DNA of 64,000 nt from Pseudomonadota bacterium (GCA_016125375.1 WGLU01000005.1:1-64000), one strand, 5' to 3'. Shown: positions 47,131 to 57,568, counted from the stretch's first letter. The notes: generated by a model from the letters alone, not told the origin. Program-made: numbers and translations.

Positions 47131-48318
47131 ATGTCCACAGCCGAAAACATTGTCATTGTTGGTGCAGCCCGCACGCCTATGGGCGGCTTTCAGGGTGAGC
47201 TTGCTGCTAAACAAGCCTACGAGCTGGGCGCGCTGGCTATTGGTGAGGCGCTGAAACGCGCAGGCGTGGACGGCGCTCAGGTGGCGGATGTTTACATGGG
47301 CTGCGTGCTGCCCGCAGGGCAGGGTCAGGCACCGGCGCGTCAGGCTGCGCTCGGCGCTGGCTTACCCAACAGCATCCCCTGCACAACCGTGAACAAAATG
47401 TGCGGCAGCGGCATGAAGGCCACCATGCTGGCTTACGACCAGCTCAAGGCTGGCAACGGCGATGTGCTGGTCGCCGGCGGGATGGAAAGTATGACCAATG
47501 CGCCGTATCTGCTGCCCAAAGCGCGCGGCGGCTACCGTATGGGTCACGGCCAGGTCATTGACCACATGTTCATGGACGGGCTGGAAGATGCCTACGACCG
47601 TGGCACGCTGATGGGTGTGTTTGCCGAACAATGCGCCCAGCATTACCAGTTTACCCGCGAGGCGCAGGACGCCTTTGCGCTGGCCTCCATCACCCGCGCG
47701 CAGAAGGCTATTGCAGATGGTACCTTTGCGGCGGAAATCGCCCCGGTGGAAGTCACCGACCGCAAGGGCACGGTAACGGTTGAGCATGACGAGCAACCCC
47801 GCACCGCGCGGCCAGATAAAATCCCGACCCTTAAACCTGCCTTCGCCAAAGACGGTACCGTTACCGCCGCCAACGCCAGCTCCATCTCCGACGGGGCAGC
47901 GGCGCTGGTACTGATGCGCGAGAGCGATGCCATTAAAGCAGGCCGCAAGCCGCTGGCGCGCATTGTCGGCCACGCCACCCACGCGCACGAGCCGGGCTGG
48001 TTTACCACCGCCCCCGTTGGCGCTATGCAGAAACTGGCCAAAAAAGTGGGCTGGAACCTCAAGGATGTTGACTTGTTCGAGATTAACGAGGCCTTTGCCG
48101 TGGTTACCATGGCCGCTATGAAAGAGCTGGATCTGCCCCACGACAAGGTGAACGTCCACGGCGGTGCCTGTGCGCTGGGTCACCCCATTGGCGCGTCCGG
48201 TGCGCGCATCATCGTTACCCTGATGAACGCGCTGGAAAAATACGACCTCAAACGCGGTGTGGCATCGCTGTGCATCGGCGGCGGCGAAGCGACTGCCGTG
48301 GCCATTGAGCGTATCTAA
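47131..48318 (+). CDS. Acetyl-CoA C-acetyltransferase (thiolase)
   Basis: VGAARTPMGGFQGELA; NKMCGSGMKA; NVHGGACALGHPIGASGARI; CIGGGEATA. Confidence 0.95.
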   Translation: MSTAENIVIVGAARTPMGGFQGELAAKQAYELGALAIGEALKRAGVDGAQVADVYMGCVLPAGQGQAPARQAALGAGLPNSIPCTTVNKMCGSGMKATMLAYDQLKAGNGDVLVAGGMESMTNAPYLLPKARGGYRMGHGQVIDHMFMDGLEDAYDRGTLMGVFAEQCAQHYQFTREAQDAFALASITRAQKAIADGTFAAEIAPVEVTDRKGTVTVEHDEQPRTARPDKIPTLKPAFAKDGTVTAANASSISDGAAALVLMRESDAIKAGRKPLARIVGHATHAHEPGWFTTAPVGAMQKLAKKVGWNLKDVDLFEINEAFAVVTMAAMKELDLPHDKVNVHGGACALGHPIGASGARIIVTLMNALEKYDLKRGVASLCIGGGEATAVAIERI

Positions 48319-48330
48319 GGAGCGCATGCC

Positions 48331-49464
48331 ATGTATATGACTGAAGAACACAAAATCATCCAGGATATGGCGCACAAGTTTGCGCAGGAGCGCATTGCGC
48401 CGGGCACCTCGGAGCGGGACAAGCACGAGACCTTCCCGAAGGATATTCTGACTGAAATGGGTCAGCTCGGCCTGTTGGGCGTTGTGGTCAACCCCGAGTG
48501 GGACGGCGCGGGGATGGACTATGTGTCCCTCTCGCTGGTGACGGAGGAAATTGCCGCGGCTGACGGTGGCCTGTCGACCATTCTGTGTGTGCAGTCGATG
48601 GTGGAAGCGGTGATGATGTCCGCCGCCAGCGACGCGCAGAAAGAAGAGTGGCTCAAGCCTCTGGCACGGGGCGAAATGATTGGCGCCTTTGGCCTGACCG
48701 AACCCCATGCGGGCTCCGATGCCGCCAACCTCAACACCACGGCGGTCAAGGACGGCGACCATTACATCATCAACGGTGCCAAGCAGTTCATTACCTCCGG
48801 CAAATACGGCGACATGACGATTGTGTTCGCAATGACCGACAAAGCCGCGGGCAAAAAAGGCATGAGTGCGTTCATCGTTCCGCAAAACACCCCGGGGTAC
48901 GAGGTCACGGCGCTGGAAGATAAAATGGGCCAGCATTGCAGTGATACCGCCGCGCTTGCCTTTACCAACATGCGCGTGCCCGCCGCCAACCTGCTGGGCA
49001 AGGAAGGGGAGGGGTATAAAATCGCCCTGTCCAACCTCGAGGCGGGGCGGATTTCCGTCGCCTCCCAGTCCCTCGGCATGGCGCGCGCGGCTTACGAGGC
49101 TGCCGTGGCCTACGCCAAAGAGCGCATTGCCTTTAACAAGCCGATTATCGAGCATCAGGCCGTGGCCTTCCGTTTAGCTGAAATGGCCACCAAACTGGAC
49201 GCTGCCCGCCTGATGGTGCACCGCGCGGCCTATATGCGCGGCAAGGGCATCCCCTGCCTGAAAGAAGCCTGCATGGCCAAGCTGATGGCGACAGAGGCGG
49301 CAGAGCAGATTTGCCACGACGCCATCCAAACGCTGGGCGGCGCGGGCTATACGGCTGATTTTCCGGTCGAGCGCATCTACCGCGACGTCCGCGTGTGCAA
49401 GATTTACGAAGGCACCTCCGACGTGCAGAAAATCGTTATCAGCAACGCCATCGCGCGGGGCTGA
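48331..49464 (+). CDS. Acyl-CoA dehydrogenase
   Basis: GAFGLTEPHAGSDAANLNT; AFNKPIIEHQAVAFRLAEMA; QTLGGAGYTADFPVERIYRDVRV. Confidence 0.95.
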   Translation: MYMTEEHKIIQDMAHKFAQERIAPGTSERDKHETFPKDILTEMGQLGLLGVVVNPEWDGAGMDYVSLSLVTEEIAAADGGLSTILCVQSMVEAVMMSAASDAQKEEWLKPLARGEMIGAFGLTEPHAGSDAANLNTTAVKDGDHYIINGAKQFITSGKYGDMTIVFAMTDKAAGKKGMSAFIVPQNTPGYEVTALEDKMGQHCSDTAALAFTNMRVPAANLLGKEGEGYKIALSNLEAGRISVASQSLGMARAAYEAAVAYAKERIAFNKPIIEHQAVAFRLAEMATKLDAARLMVHRAAYMRGKGIPCLKEACMAKLMATEAAEQICHDAIQTLGGAGYTADFPVERIYRDVRVCKIYEGTSDVQKIVISNAIARG

Positions 49465-49467
49465 TCA

Positions 49468-49941
49468 ATGATTTTATGGACTCAGGGCCAGATACTTGCC
49501 GCCATACGGTCAGGCAACGCCGACCAGCAGCGCAGAGACGTGATGACTATGCGGCTGCTCGGCTGGGTGGCACAGTTGTTTTTTGCGACGCTGTTCTGGT
49601 TTGTATTAACAGGCCTGTTCCTCAACGTGTTTGACCCTGCGTTGGTTTTTGGCGCGCTTTTGTTGCCGTCCATCGCTTTTTATCTCACCTGTCTGCTGCT
49701 GGGATATGTGGGTAAAACAGGTCTGGATGTTCATGCCGCGCAAATAGAGGCCGAAATGCAGGGCCAACCGGCAGAGGTGAGGGCGCGCCTGAAAAAAGAG
49801 CGCATCCTGAAAGCCTTGGGCGCTGCTCTTGTGTGTGCGGCCCTCACGTTCGGTTACTTTATGCCGTTCTTTCAGGATCATGCGGTAAAAGTGCACAAAA
49901 CCCACAAAGTTAAAAAACAGCACAAGGACGTAAGCCAATGA
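49468..49941 (+). CDS. Membrane protein, hypothetical
   Basis: 157 aa, TM segments; ATGA overlap with next gene. Confidence 0.7.
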   Translation: MILWTQGQILAAIRSGNADQQRRDVMTMRLLGWVAQLFFATLFWFVLTGLFLNVFDPALVFGALLLPSIAFYLTCLLLGYVGKTGLDVHAAQIEAEMQGQPAEVRARLKKERILKALGAALVCAALTFGYFMPFFQDHAVKVHKTHKVKKQHKDVSQ

Positions 49942-50387
49942 CCCGCACTATGCAGAATGCCCGCCCCAAGTTTGAAGAACTGCCAGCTGAGAAGCAAAAG
50001 CAGATGCTCCAGATGTTCAGAATCATGGGGCTTGTCGACATCCTGCTTATTGGCGGCGCGCTGTGGTTTGGTATTGCCAATATGTATGTAAAAAAGTTTG
50101 ACGCATCCCTGATTGGCAGTCCTCTGCAGGTGCCGCTGATGTATCTGGCTGGTGCGACAGCATGTTTTGGTTTAATCGGCTGCATGGGCCTTTTTATGCT
50201 GGTCGATATGGCTGAGTTGAAACAGCTGAAGAAAAGCGGCTACTCGGCGCAGGAAATTACACAAAAGCAGCAGCAGATTGCGCGACGCCGTGGCTTCCAG
50301 TGTGCTCTGGCATTTGTGGTGGGTATTGTGTGGCTGATATCCCTGATGCCGGTCCTGCACGCGGCTGCACAAAGCATGTACCGCTAG
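49938..50387 (+). CDS. Membrane protein, hypothetical
   Basis: 149 aa, three TM segments. Confidence 0.7.
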   Translation: MTRTMQNARPKFEELPAEKQKQMLQMFRIMGLVDILLIGGALWFGIANMYVKKFDASLIGSPLQVPLMYLAGATACFGLIGCMGLFMLVDMAELKQLKKSGYSAQEITQKQQQIARRRGFQCALAFVVGIVWLISLMPVLHAAAQSMYR

Positions 50388-50412
50388 GCTTAACAGAGGT
50401 AAGGAGAGCACC

Positions 50413-51324
50413 ATGACACCCGGTCAAAAGCTGAAAGCGGCCCTTAAGGCAGAAAAACCGCTCCATCTATTGGGCATCCTCAACCCGTATATGGGCATGC
50501 AGGTGCAGGCAGCCGGTTTTAAGGCTGCGTATGTGAGCGGTGCAGGGCTGTCGTACTTCAATTACGGTGTGCCGGATGTGGGTGTTGTTGCGCTGGAAGA
50601 GGTCTGCTATGAGGCCAAAAAAATCACCCGCATTGTCGATATCCCTATCCTTGTCGATGCCGACACCGGCTGGGACGATGCCCAGAAGACGGTAGAGGCC
50701 TTTATCGCCAGCGGCATTGCCGGCCTTCATCTGGAAGACCAGACCGAGGACAAACGCTGCGGCCACCTCGACGGTAAAAGCATTGTGGGTACGGAGGAGA
50801 TGTGCGCGCGCATCCGCGCCGCTGTGAAAGGTAAAACCAGCGGCAAAGTTAGAGATGCCGACTTTATGGTGATGGCGCGTACCGATGCCTTTGCCCTGGA
50901 GGGGATGAACGGCACCATCAGCCGCATGCAGGCCTATGTCGAAGCCGGTGCCGACGCCATTTTTGCCGAGGCCATGACCGACCTTAAACACTACGACCAA
51001 ATCCGCGCGGCACTCGGGCCTAATGTGCCGCTATTGGCCAATATGACGGAGTTCGGCAAGACCGAGCTCTATACCCGTGACCAACTGGCAAAACACGGCG
51101 TGGATATGATGCTCAGCCCCGTTACCCTTGCACGCAGCATGCACGGTGGCGTGTTCGACTGGCTGGGAGATATCCGCACCAAAGGCAGCACACAGCAGCT
51201 GGTGGACGGCGGTCAGCTCAAGCCCCGCAGCCGTTACAGCGATTTGCTGGATTACGACCCCAAGACCGATAATCGTGATACCATTCTCGCTCGTTTGAAT
51301 GCACGCCTGTCGGAGAAGGATTAG
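50413..51324 (+). CDS. prpB: Methylisocitrate lyase
   Basis: AAYVSGAGLSYFNYGVPDVGVVALEEV; IPILVDADTGWDDA; LHLEDQTEDKRCGHLDGK. Confidence 0.92.
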   Translation: MTPGQKLKAALKAEKPLHLLGILNPYMGMQVQAAGFKAAYVSGAGLSYFNYGVPDVGVVALEEVCYEAKKITRIVDIPILVDADTGWDDAQKTVEAFIASGIAGLHLEDQTEDKRCGHLDGKSIVGTEEMCARIRAAVKGKTSGKVRDADFMVMARTDAFALEGMNGTISRMQAYVEAGADAIFAEAMTDLKHYDQIRAALGPNVPLLANMTEFGKTELYTRDQLAKHGVDMMLSPVTLARSMHGGVFDWLGDIRTKGSTQQLVDGGQLKPRSRYSDLLDYDPKTDNRDTILARLNARLSEKD

Positions 51325-51328
51325 AACC

Positions 51329-51868
51329 ATGACTGCCCATGCCCACCACAAAAAACCGACCGGACTGGAAATACGCCAGATGGTGTTGGATGATTTGCCT
51401 GCGGTTTATGCCTTGGGTGAGAAGCTCTTCCGTGCAGGCGACGCGCCCAATCTGTACCGTACATGGACCGACTATGTTCTGGTGGATAGTTTCTCCGCCG
51501 ACCGGGACTTCTGCCTTGTGGCGGAGCTGGAGGGGGAGGTTATCGGCTTTGTACTGGGCTATACCTATACAAAACGGCGCAACAGCTGGACCTACGGCTA
51601 TCTGGAGTGGATGGGCGTGGCACAGGAATGGAACAGCCACGGCGTTGGCCGGGCACTGGTGGACAGTCTGACCCGCCTCTTCCGGGAAGAGGGGGTTCGT
51701 ATGATGATTGTGGATACCGAGGCCGAGAATCACCGCGCCATTGATATGTTCCAAAAGCTCGGCTTTAACCATCCGGTCGAACATGTGTACATGACCCGCG
51801 TGCTCAAACCGTCCCCCGCCGCCAAGGCACCCAAGACGAACCTGCCAAACGAAGGAGTAAACGAATGA
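51329..51868 (+). CDS. GNAT N-acetyltransferase
   Basis: LEIRQMVLDDLPAVYALGEKLF...GYLEWMGVAQEWNSHGVGRALVDSL. Confidence 0.88.
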   Translation: MTAHAHHKKPTGLEIRQMVLDDLPAVYALGEKLFRAGDAPNLYRTWTDYVLVDSFSADRDFCLVAELEGEVIGFVLGYTYTKRRNSWTYGYLEWMGVAQEWNSHGVGRALVDSLTRLFREEGVRMMIVDTEAENHRAIDMFQKLGFNHPVEHVYMTRVLKPSPAAKAPKTNLPNEGVNE

Positions 51869-53001
51869 CAACGACCAAAAAAACCGGCGGTCTTGCCGGT
51901 ATTGTTGCAGGACAAACCGCAATTTCCAGCGCCGGTGGCGCACACGAGCTGCGTTACCGCGGCTACAGCATTTATGACCTCGCCGCCAATTGCTGCTTTG
52001 AAGAGGTCGCCTACCTGATTGTTTACGGCCACCTGCCCACCCAACAGGAGCTGGACAGCTACAAAAAACGCCTGCGTACCCTGCGGGATATTCCGGACGA
52101 CCTGAAGTCCGTTCTGGAGCTGGTTCCGGCCTACGCCCACCCGATGGATGTGCTGCGTACCGCCACGTCTTTCCTCGGTAATCTGGAGCCTGAGCAGGAT
52201 GCCCGCGACCACTACGCCATTACCGACCGCCTGGTTGCCGCATATCCGGCCATGTTGCTGTACTGGTGGCATTTCAGCCAGAACGGCGGCAAACGCATCA
52301 CGTGCGTGACCGATGCCGACGGCGTGGCCGACCACTTCCTGACGCTGCTGCATGGTAAAAAGCCCAGCCCGCTGTTTACAAAAATGATGAACATCTCGCT
52401 GATCCTGTACGCCGAGCACGAGTTTAATGCCTCCACCTTTACAGGCCGTGTCATTACTTCCACCCTTCCGGATTTCTACTCCCCCGTCGTCGGTGCCATC
52501 GGCGCCCTGCGCGGCCCCCTGCATGGTGGTGCCAACGAGGCTGCTATGGAACTGATTGAGAAGTTCGAAACCGCAAAAGAAGCCGACAAGGGCGTGCGCG
52601 GCATGCTGGAGCGCAAAGAGCTGATTATGGGCTTTGGTCACCGCGTGTACACCACAGCAGACCCGCGCAATATTGTGATTAAGAAGTGCGCGAAAGAACT
52701 GGCCGATGCGATGGGCGATACCACGCTCTACCCTGTGTCCGAAGCCATCGAAAAAGTCATGTGGGACGAGAAGAAACTCTTCCCGAATCTGGACTTCTAT
52801 TCCGCCTCCACCTATCACCTGATGGGCATCCCGACCCCGTTGTTCACGCCCATTTTCGTCATGAGCCGTATCACCGGCTGGGCGGCGCACTTTATCGAGC
52901 AGCGCGGCAACAACAAGCTCATCCGCCCCGGCGCCGACTATACCGGCCCTGGCGCGCTGGACTTTGTGCCCATGGACAAGCGCACGGGCAAGGTGGCTTA
53001 A
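51865..53001 (+). CDS. prpC: 2-methylcitrate/citrate synthase
   Basis: GLAGIVAGQTAISS...LRYRGYSIYDLAANCCFEEVAYLI; GPLHGGANEAAMEL; GFGHRVYTTADPR. Confidence 0.92.
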   Translation: MTTTKKTGGLAGIVAGQTAISSAGGAHELRYRGYSIYDLAANCCFEEVAYLIVYGHLPTQQELDSYKKRLRTLRDIPDDLKSVLELVPAYAHPMDVLRTATSFLGNLEPEQDARDHYAITDRLVAAYPAMLLYWWHFSQNGGKRITCVTDADGVADHFLTLLHGKKPSPLFTKMMNISLILYAEHEFNASTFTGRVITSTLPDFYSPVVGAIGALRGPLHGGANEAAMELIEKFETAKEADKGVRGMLERKELIMGFGHRVYTTADPRNIVIKKCAKELADAMGDTTLYPVSEAIEKVMWDEKKLFPNLDFYSASTYHLMGIPTPLFTPIFVMSRITGWAAHFIEQRGNNKLIRPGADYTGPGALDFVPMDKRTGKVA

Positions 53002-53013
53002 CGCATTAAAAAA

Positions 53014-53036
53014 TCCCCCTTCCATGTGGAAGGGGG
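53014..53036. terminator. Terminator hairpin
   Basis: tccccctt-ccatgtgga-aggggga. Confidence 0.75.
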
Positions 53037-53047
53037 ATAACCGATTG

Positions 53048-53329
53048 TCAGGTGTTGGCGCTGTACTTGCCGGTGCCGCGGCTCATGCCGGCGGTGACCA
53101 CCTTGGTGGTGTCGCCGGAGGCCCGGAAGCCCAGGCTGTTGCTGGCGGCCGCCACGACTTCGGCCTGGCTCGTGGCCTTGGAAATATCGACGCCGCTATC
53201 GGCGAGGAGCTGGCCCGCTTCGCGCACGTCCGCGTCTTCGAACTTGACCGGCAGGCGGCCGACAAAGCCGCCGACGTGACGGGTGAGCGTACCCTTGGGG
53301 AGCTGGAGGAGGTCCATCGGTGTCTCCAT
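53048..53329 (-). CDS. Small hypothetical protein (start 53329 or 53317)
   Basis: METPMDLLQLPKGTLTRHVGGFVGRLPVKFEDADVREAGQLLADSGVD..., strong G/C third positions. Confidence 0.6.
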   Translation of the reverse strand: METPMDLLQLPKGTLTRHVGGFVGRLPVKFEDADVREAGQLLADSGVDISKATSQAEVVAAASNSLGFRASGDTTKVVTAGMSRGTGKYSANT

Positions 53330-53414
53330 GAAAGGACAGTCAAACGGTAAGGCAAAAAAGCAGGGTGAGGCCTTCCTAACACCCGCAGGGATGAAAGTCA
53401 AAGGAGGAAACCGC

Positions 53415-53753
53415 ATGACCCCCATCAACTGGGCGGATTTTGAGAAGGTGGAACTGCGCGTCGGTACTGTGCTGGCGGCGGAGGCATTTCCGCAGGCCCG
53501 CAAACCGGCCTACATTCTGACTGTCGACTTTGGACCGGAAGTCGGCACACGTAAGTCCAGTGCCCAAATTACCGTGCATTATTCGCCGCAAGACCTTGTG
53601 GGTAAACAGGTGGTAGGTGTGGTAAACTTTCCCCCGAAGCAGATTGGTCCTATCATGAGCGAATGCCTCGTGACAGGCTTCTACCGCGAGGATGGCAGCG
53701 TGGTGCTTGCCGTTCCCGACAAAACCGTGCCCAATGGCGCCAAACTTGGATGA
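53415..53753 (+). CDS. csaA: CsaA-like tRNA-binding-domain protein
   Basis: FEKVELRVGTVLAAEAFPQARKPAYILTVDFG...KQVVGVVNFPPKQIGPIMSECLVTG. Confidence 0.9.
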   Translation: MTPINWADFEKVELRVGTVLAAEAFPQARKPAYILTVDFGPEVGTRKSSAQITVHYSPQDLVGKQVVGVVNFPPKQIGPIMSECLVTGFYREDGSVVLAVPDKTVPNGAKLG

Positions 53754-54100
53754 TGACAGTGAACCGACACCCCGTCCTGCCCGACAGCCCATCCTTGCGC
53801 GATGTGCAGGACTACGTGCGCCAGATAAAGGACCTGCGCGGCTTTACCAATACCGACCCGGTACCCGACTGTGTGCTGCTGGGGGAAGAGGTGGGCGAGC
53901 TGTTCAAGGCTGTGCGCAAGGCGCGCAAAGGCAGCATGGTGGATGAGAACAGCACGGCCGGCGATTCGGTTGCCGAGGAAATTGCCGACGTTCTGATTGT
54001 GCTCTCGGGCATTGCTAATATTTACGGCATCGACATGGAACAAGCCCTGCGTGCCAAAGAAGAAAAGAATAAAACACGGGTCTGGAAAATCGTTTCCTGA
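53750..54100 (+). CDS. MazG-like nucleotide pyrophosphohydrolase
   Basis: LLGEEVGELFKAVRKARKG...EEIADVLIVLSGIANIYGIDMEQAL. Confidence 0.85.
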   Translation: MMTVNRHPVLPDSPSLRDVQDYVRQIKDLRGFTNTDPVPDCVLLGEEVGELFKAVRKARKGSMVDENSTAGDSVAEEIADVLIVLSGIANIYGIDMEQALRAKEEKNKTRVWKIVS

Positions 54101-54122
54101 CTCTAACCAACAGAAAGTGACC

Positions 54123-54596
54123 ATGATGAAACTTTTCGTTACCTCCTTGCTGGCCCTGACTGCCGCCCTGAGCGCCCATGCGCAGGACGCAGCCCAGAAG
54201 TCTGAGTGCGTGGATACTGCCCGCCAGTTGCAGAAGATGATGAACCCGGGCGACCAACTGGCCGAGATGCAAAAATCCATGTCCCAGGGAGCTCCCGAAG
54301 AGCTGCGCCCCATCGTGACGCAGGTTGTTGGCGAAGTGATGGAGCCGTTGATGCCCAAGCTCGAAGAGCAGGCCTCCGTCCTGATGGCAAAACACTTCAG
54401 CTGTGAAGAACTGGACAAGATTAAAGCCTTCTACGAAACGCCTGAAGGCCAGTCCATGATTACCAAAATGCCCGGCTTTATGGCCGATGTAGGCGCTTTC
54501 AGCCAGAAAGAAATCATGGCTGCCATGCCGACCATCCAAAAGCGCGTCAAAGAGCTGATGGATGAGCGCAAACCGCATGAGCCGATTCACCGCTAA
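54123..54596 (+). CDS. Secreted DUF2059-family protein
   Basis: Signal peptide; HFSCEELDKIKAFYETPEGQSMITKMPGFM. Confidence 0.82.
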   Translation: MMKLFVTSLLALTAALSAHAQDAAQKSECVDTARQLQKMMNPGDQLAEMQKSMSQGAPEELRPIVTQVVGEVMEPLMPKLEEQASVLMAKHFSCEELDKIKAFYETPEGQSMITKMPGFMADVGAFSQKEIMAAMPTIQKRVKELMDERKPHEPIHR

Positions 54597-54622
54597 TCAA
54601 CTCTGGTTAAAGGATAAACTGT

Positions 54623-56101
54623 ATGAACGCGCAAGCCGCTCTTAAGGATACTGCCATGCACGCCAATGTGGATGTGAACGTACGCCCCGCACCGGACGAG
54701 GTGCTGACCAAAATCGCCGATTATGTGGCCAAGGCCGACATTAAAAGCGCCGAGGCTTACGATACCGCCCGCAACTGCCTGATAGATACCATCGGCTGTG
54801 GATTGCTGGCGCTGCGCTTCCCCGAGTGCACAAAGCATCTGGGGCCTTGGGTGCCGGGCATGACGGTGCCAAACGGCGTACACGTGCCGGGCACGCAGTT
54901 TATCCTCGACCCCATCAAAGCCGCGTTCGACATTGGCTGCACCATCCGCTGGCTGGATTATAACGACACATGGCTCGCTGCCGAATGGGGGCACCCGTCG
55001 GATAACCTGGGCGCCATTCTGGCCTGCGCAGAATATGTCAGCCGTAAGAATCTGGCTGAAGGCAAAGAGCCGCTGAGCATGCGCGAGGTGCTCACCGCCA
55101 TGATTCTGGCGCACGAGATTCAGGGTGTACTGGCGCTGGAAAACAGCTTCAACAAGGTCGGCCTCGACCACGTGGTGCTGGTTAAAGTTGCCTCCACCGC
55201 TGTAGCGACCAAGCTGCTGGGCGGTACCCGCGACCAGATTGTGGACGCAGTGTCCCAAGCATGGGTAGACGGTCAATCCCTGCGCACCTACCGCCATGCG
55301 CCGAACGCAGGCTCCCGCAAGAGCTGGGCAGCGGGCGATGCCACCAGCCGCGCCGTGCGCCTTGCCATGATTACCCTGACGGGTGAGATGGGCGTACCCG
55401 GTGTGCTGACGGCACCAAAATGGGGCTTCTACGACGTGCTGTTCAAAGGTAACAGCTTCAAGTTCCAGCGCGAGTTTGGCTCGTATGTGATGGAGCAGGT
55501 ACTGTTTAAAATCTCCTTCCCGGCCGAGTTCCACAGCCAAACGGCGGTTGAGGCTGCCATTAAACTGCACCCACAAGTGACAGGTAAGCTCGACCAGATC
55601 GAGAAGGTTGTTCTGACCACGCACGAGGCTGCTATCCGCATCATCAGCAAAACCGGCAAGCTTTATAACTACGCCGACCGTGACCACTGCCTGCAATACA
55701 TGGTGGCCTGCGGGATGATTTTCGGCGACCTGATTGCCGAGCACTACGAGGATGACGTTGCCGCCGACCCGCGTATCGACGCCCTGCGTGATAAAATGGT
55801 GGTGGAAGAAGACACCCGCTACAGTGCCGACTATCACGCACCGGACAAACGTTCCATTGCCAACGCCGTGCAGGTGTTCTTTAAAGACGGCAGCAAGACC
55901 GAGAAAATTGAAATCGAATACCCCATCGGTCACCGCCGTCGCCGTGCGGAGGGCATCCCCGTGCTGGAGCGCAAGTTCCGCAACAACCTTGCAACGCGTT
56001 TCCCCAAAGGCCGCGTAGAAGCTATCTACAGCCTCTGCAAAGACCAAAAGAAGCTGGAGGCCACATCCGTAACCAGCTTCATGGAGCTGTTTGTGATTTA
56101 A
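54623..56101 (+). CDS. prpD: 2-methylcitrate dehydratase
   Basis: MmgE/PrpD fold; [45 protein letters not shown]. Confidence 0.94.
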   Translation: MNAQAALKDTAMHANVDVNVRPAPDEVLTKIADYVAKADIKSAEAYDTARNCLIDTIGCGLLALRFPECTKHLGPWVPGMTVPNGVHVPGTQFILDPIKAAFDIGCTIRWLDYNDTWLAAEWGHPSDNLGAILACAEYVSRKNLAEGKEPLSMREVLTAMILAHEIQGVLALENSFNKVGLDHVVLVKVASTAVATKLLGGTRDQIVDAVSQAWVDGQSLRTYRHAPNAGSRKSWAAGDATSRAVRLAMITLTGEMGVPGVLTAPKWGFYDVLFKGNSFKFQREFGSYVMEQVLFKISFPAEFHSQTAVEAAIKLHPQVTGKLDQIEKVVLTTHEAAIRIISKTGKLYNYADRDHCLQYMVACGMIFGDLIAEHYEDDVAADPRIDALRDKMVVEEDTRYSADYHAPDKRSIANAVQVFFKDGSKTEKIEIEYPIGHRRRRAEGIPVLERKFRNNLATRFPKGRVEAIYSLCKDQKKLEATSVTSFMELFVI

Positions 56102-56111
56102 GGAAAGACCG

Positions 56112-56711
56112 ATGAAACATCTAATCACCGCTGTTCTTCTTGCTGTTTCTGCCGCCGGCCTGAGTGCCTGCGGCGGGGCCGTGTTTCGTCCTGTCCAATT
56201 TGCGTTCGAGGATCGGAGCAGTGACCGCCAGATAGAGGATAACCAGATTGATCTGGCCATTCTTGACCGTCTGCGCAAAGTGGATGCCAGCCTGCTGCTG
56301 GATACGGATGTCGACGTATGGGAGGGGCGTGTGATGCTCACCGGTACTGTAGACAGCAAAACCAAGAAGGTGAAAATAGAGCAGATTGCCCAACAGGACG
56401 GGCGCATCATCTCGCTCTATAACGCCTTGCAGGTAACCTCTATTGCCGATGTCGAGGCCCGCAGTACGGCTCGTAAAGCCGCTGATAAAGCCGGGCAATC
56501 GCTGAGCGACTTCTGGGTCGAGCAGAAAATCGGTGCGCACCTGTTGGGTACCAAGGATGTGGCTGCGGTTAACTACCGCTGGCGTTGCGTTTATGGTCAG
56601 GTCTACGTGATTGGCCGGGCATCCACATCGCAGGAAAAACAGCGTGTGCTGGAAGTTATCCGCACAACAACGGGCGTAGAGCGTGTGACCGAATATATCT
56701 GGGTCAAATAG
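56112..56711 (+). CDS. BON-domain lipoprotein
   Basis: Lipobox LSACGG; two BON-like repeats (VDVWEGRVMLTGTV; RCVYGQVYVIGRA). Confidence 0.88.
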   Translation: MKHLITAVLLAVSAAGLSACGGAVFRPVQFAFEDRSSDRQIEDNQIDLAILDRLRKVDASLLLDTDVDVWEGRVMLTGTVDSKTKKVKIEQIAQQDGRIISLYNALQVTSIADVEARSTARKAADKAGQSLSDFWVEQKIGAHLLGTKDVAAVNYRWRCVYGQVYVIGRASTSQEKQRVLEVIRTTTGVERVTEYIWVK

Positions 56712-56735
56712 CCGCTACTGGCTAAAAGAGAGAGA

Positions 56736-56754
56736 ACGGGCTTGCAACGCCCGT
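56736..56754. terminator. Terminator hairpin
   Basis: acgggc-ttgcaac-gcccgt + tttttc; overlaps candidate -35 of the next gene. Confidence 0.8.
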
Positions 56755-56769
56755 TTTTTCTATTATAAC
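56742..56769 (+). promoter_or_regulatory. Candidate nadD promoter
   Basis: TTGCAA-16 nt-TATAAC then CT-rich leader 56776-56808. Confidence 0.45.
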
Positions 56770-56826
56770 CTCAGACAGTCTTTCTTCTTCTCTCCTTCCT
56801 TTTCCCCCGAAGCCTGTGAGGCTGTT

Positions 56827-57474
56827 ATGGCGAAAACACGTACCGTGGGGATTTACGGCGGGTCATTCAATCCCGCTCATCTGGGCCACCGCGAGCTGGC
56901 AGAAGAGGCCTTGCGCCTGTTGCAGCTCGACGAAGTGTGGTTCATGGTTTCCCCCCAGAACCCGCAAAAGGACAAGGAGGGCATTCTGCCCTTCGACCAC
57001 CGTGTGCACATCTGCCGTCTGACGGTCAAGGATATGGCACACGTGCAGGTCAGCACGTTCGAGCAACACCTGCCGCCCGGCCCCAGCCGGACCTGTAATC
57101 TTCTGGCGGCGTTGCGTCTGGCCTATCCGCACATCCGGTTTGTCTGGATGATGGGGGCCGATAACTGGCGCCATTTCCATACCTGGAATGGCTGGCAAGA
57201 GATTGCGGCCAACCACCCCATTGCCATCTTTGCCCGCGTGGGTGATGCCACGACGGCGCAAACGGAGGCGGGGCACATTCTGGCAGCGCATCAGCGCATG
57301 CCGGATGCGCCATGGGATGGGACGCCCGACTGGCGTTGGGTGGAAGGTAATATCCGCGAGGTCTCTGCAACGGCTATCCGCACCCAGCTCCTGCAAGGCG
57401 CTGACGAGGTGGATAACGTCGCGGACGGCGTGGTTGCCTACCTGCGCACGCACGGCCTGCTGACACGCCAATAA
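56827..57474 (+). CDS. nadD: Nicotinate-nucleotide adenylyltransferase
   Basis: VGIYGGSFNPAHLGHRELAEEAL; WMMGADNWRHFHTW; VSATAIR. Confidence 0.95.
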   Translation: MAKTRTVGIYGGSFNPAHLGHRELAEEALRLLQLDEVWFMVSPQNPQKDKEGILPFDHRVHICRLTVKDMAHVQVSTFEQHLPPGPSRTCNLLAALRLAYPHIRFVWMMGADNWRHFHTWNGWQEIAANHPIAIFARVGDATTAQTEAGHILAAHQRMPDAPWDGTPDWRWVEGNIREVSATAIRTQLLQGADEVDNVADGVVAYLRTHGLLTRQ

Positions 57475-57480
57475 AAACGA

Positions 57481-57502
57481 AAGGGAGCCGCAAGGCTCCC
57501 TT
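57481..57502. terminator. Terminator
   Basis: aagggagcc-gcaa-ggctccctt + tttt. Confidence 0.85.
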
Positions 57503-57522
57503 TTTTATGTCGTATCAAGAAC

Positions 57523-57548
57523 AAAACCCCCGCCGGAGCGGGGGTTTT
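57523..57548. terminator. Terminator
   Basis: aaaacccccgc-cgga-gcgggggtttt. Confidence 0.85.
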
Positions 57549-57568
57549 GCTTAACAAGTACGTGGCAC

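Noticed and set aside
47362-49155. 597 aa minus-strand ORF opposite thiolase and acyl-CoA dehydrogenase
   Set aside because: Spans two well-supported genes on the other strand; low-information composition.
54593-56410. 605 aa minus-strand ORF opposite prpD
   Set aside because: Antisense shadow of prpD and the BON lipoprotein gene.
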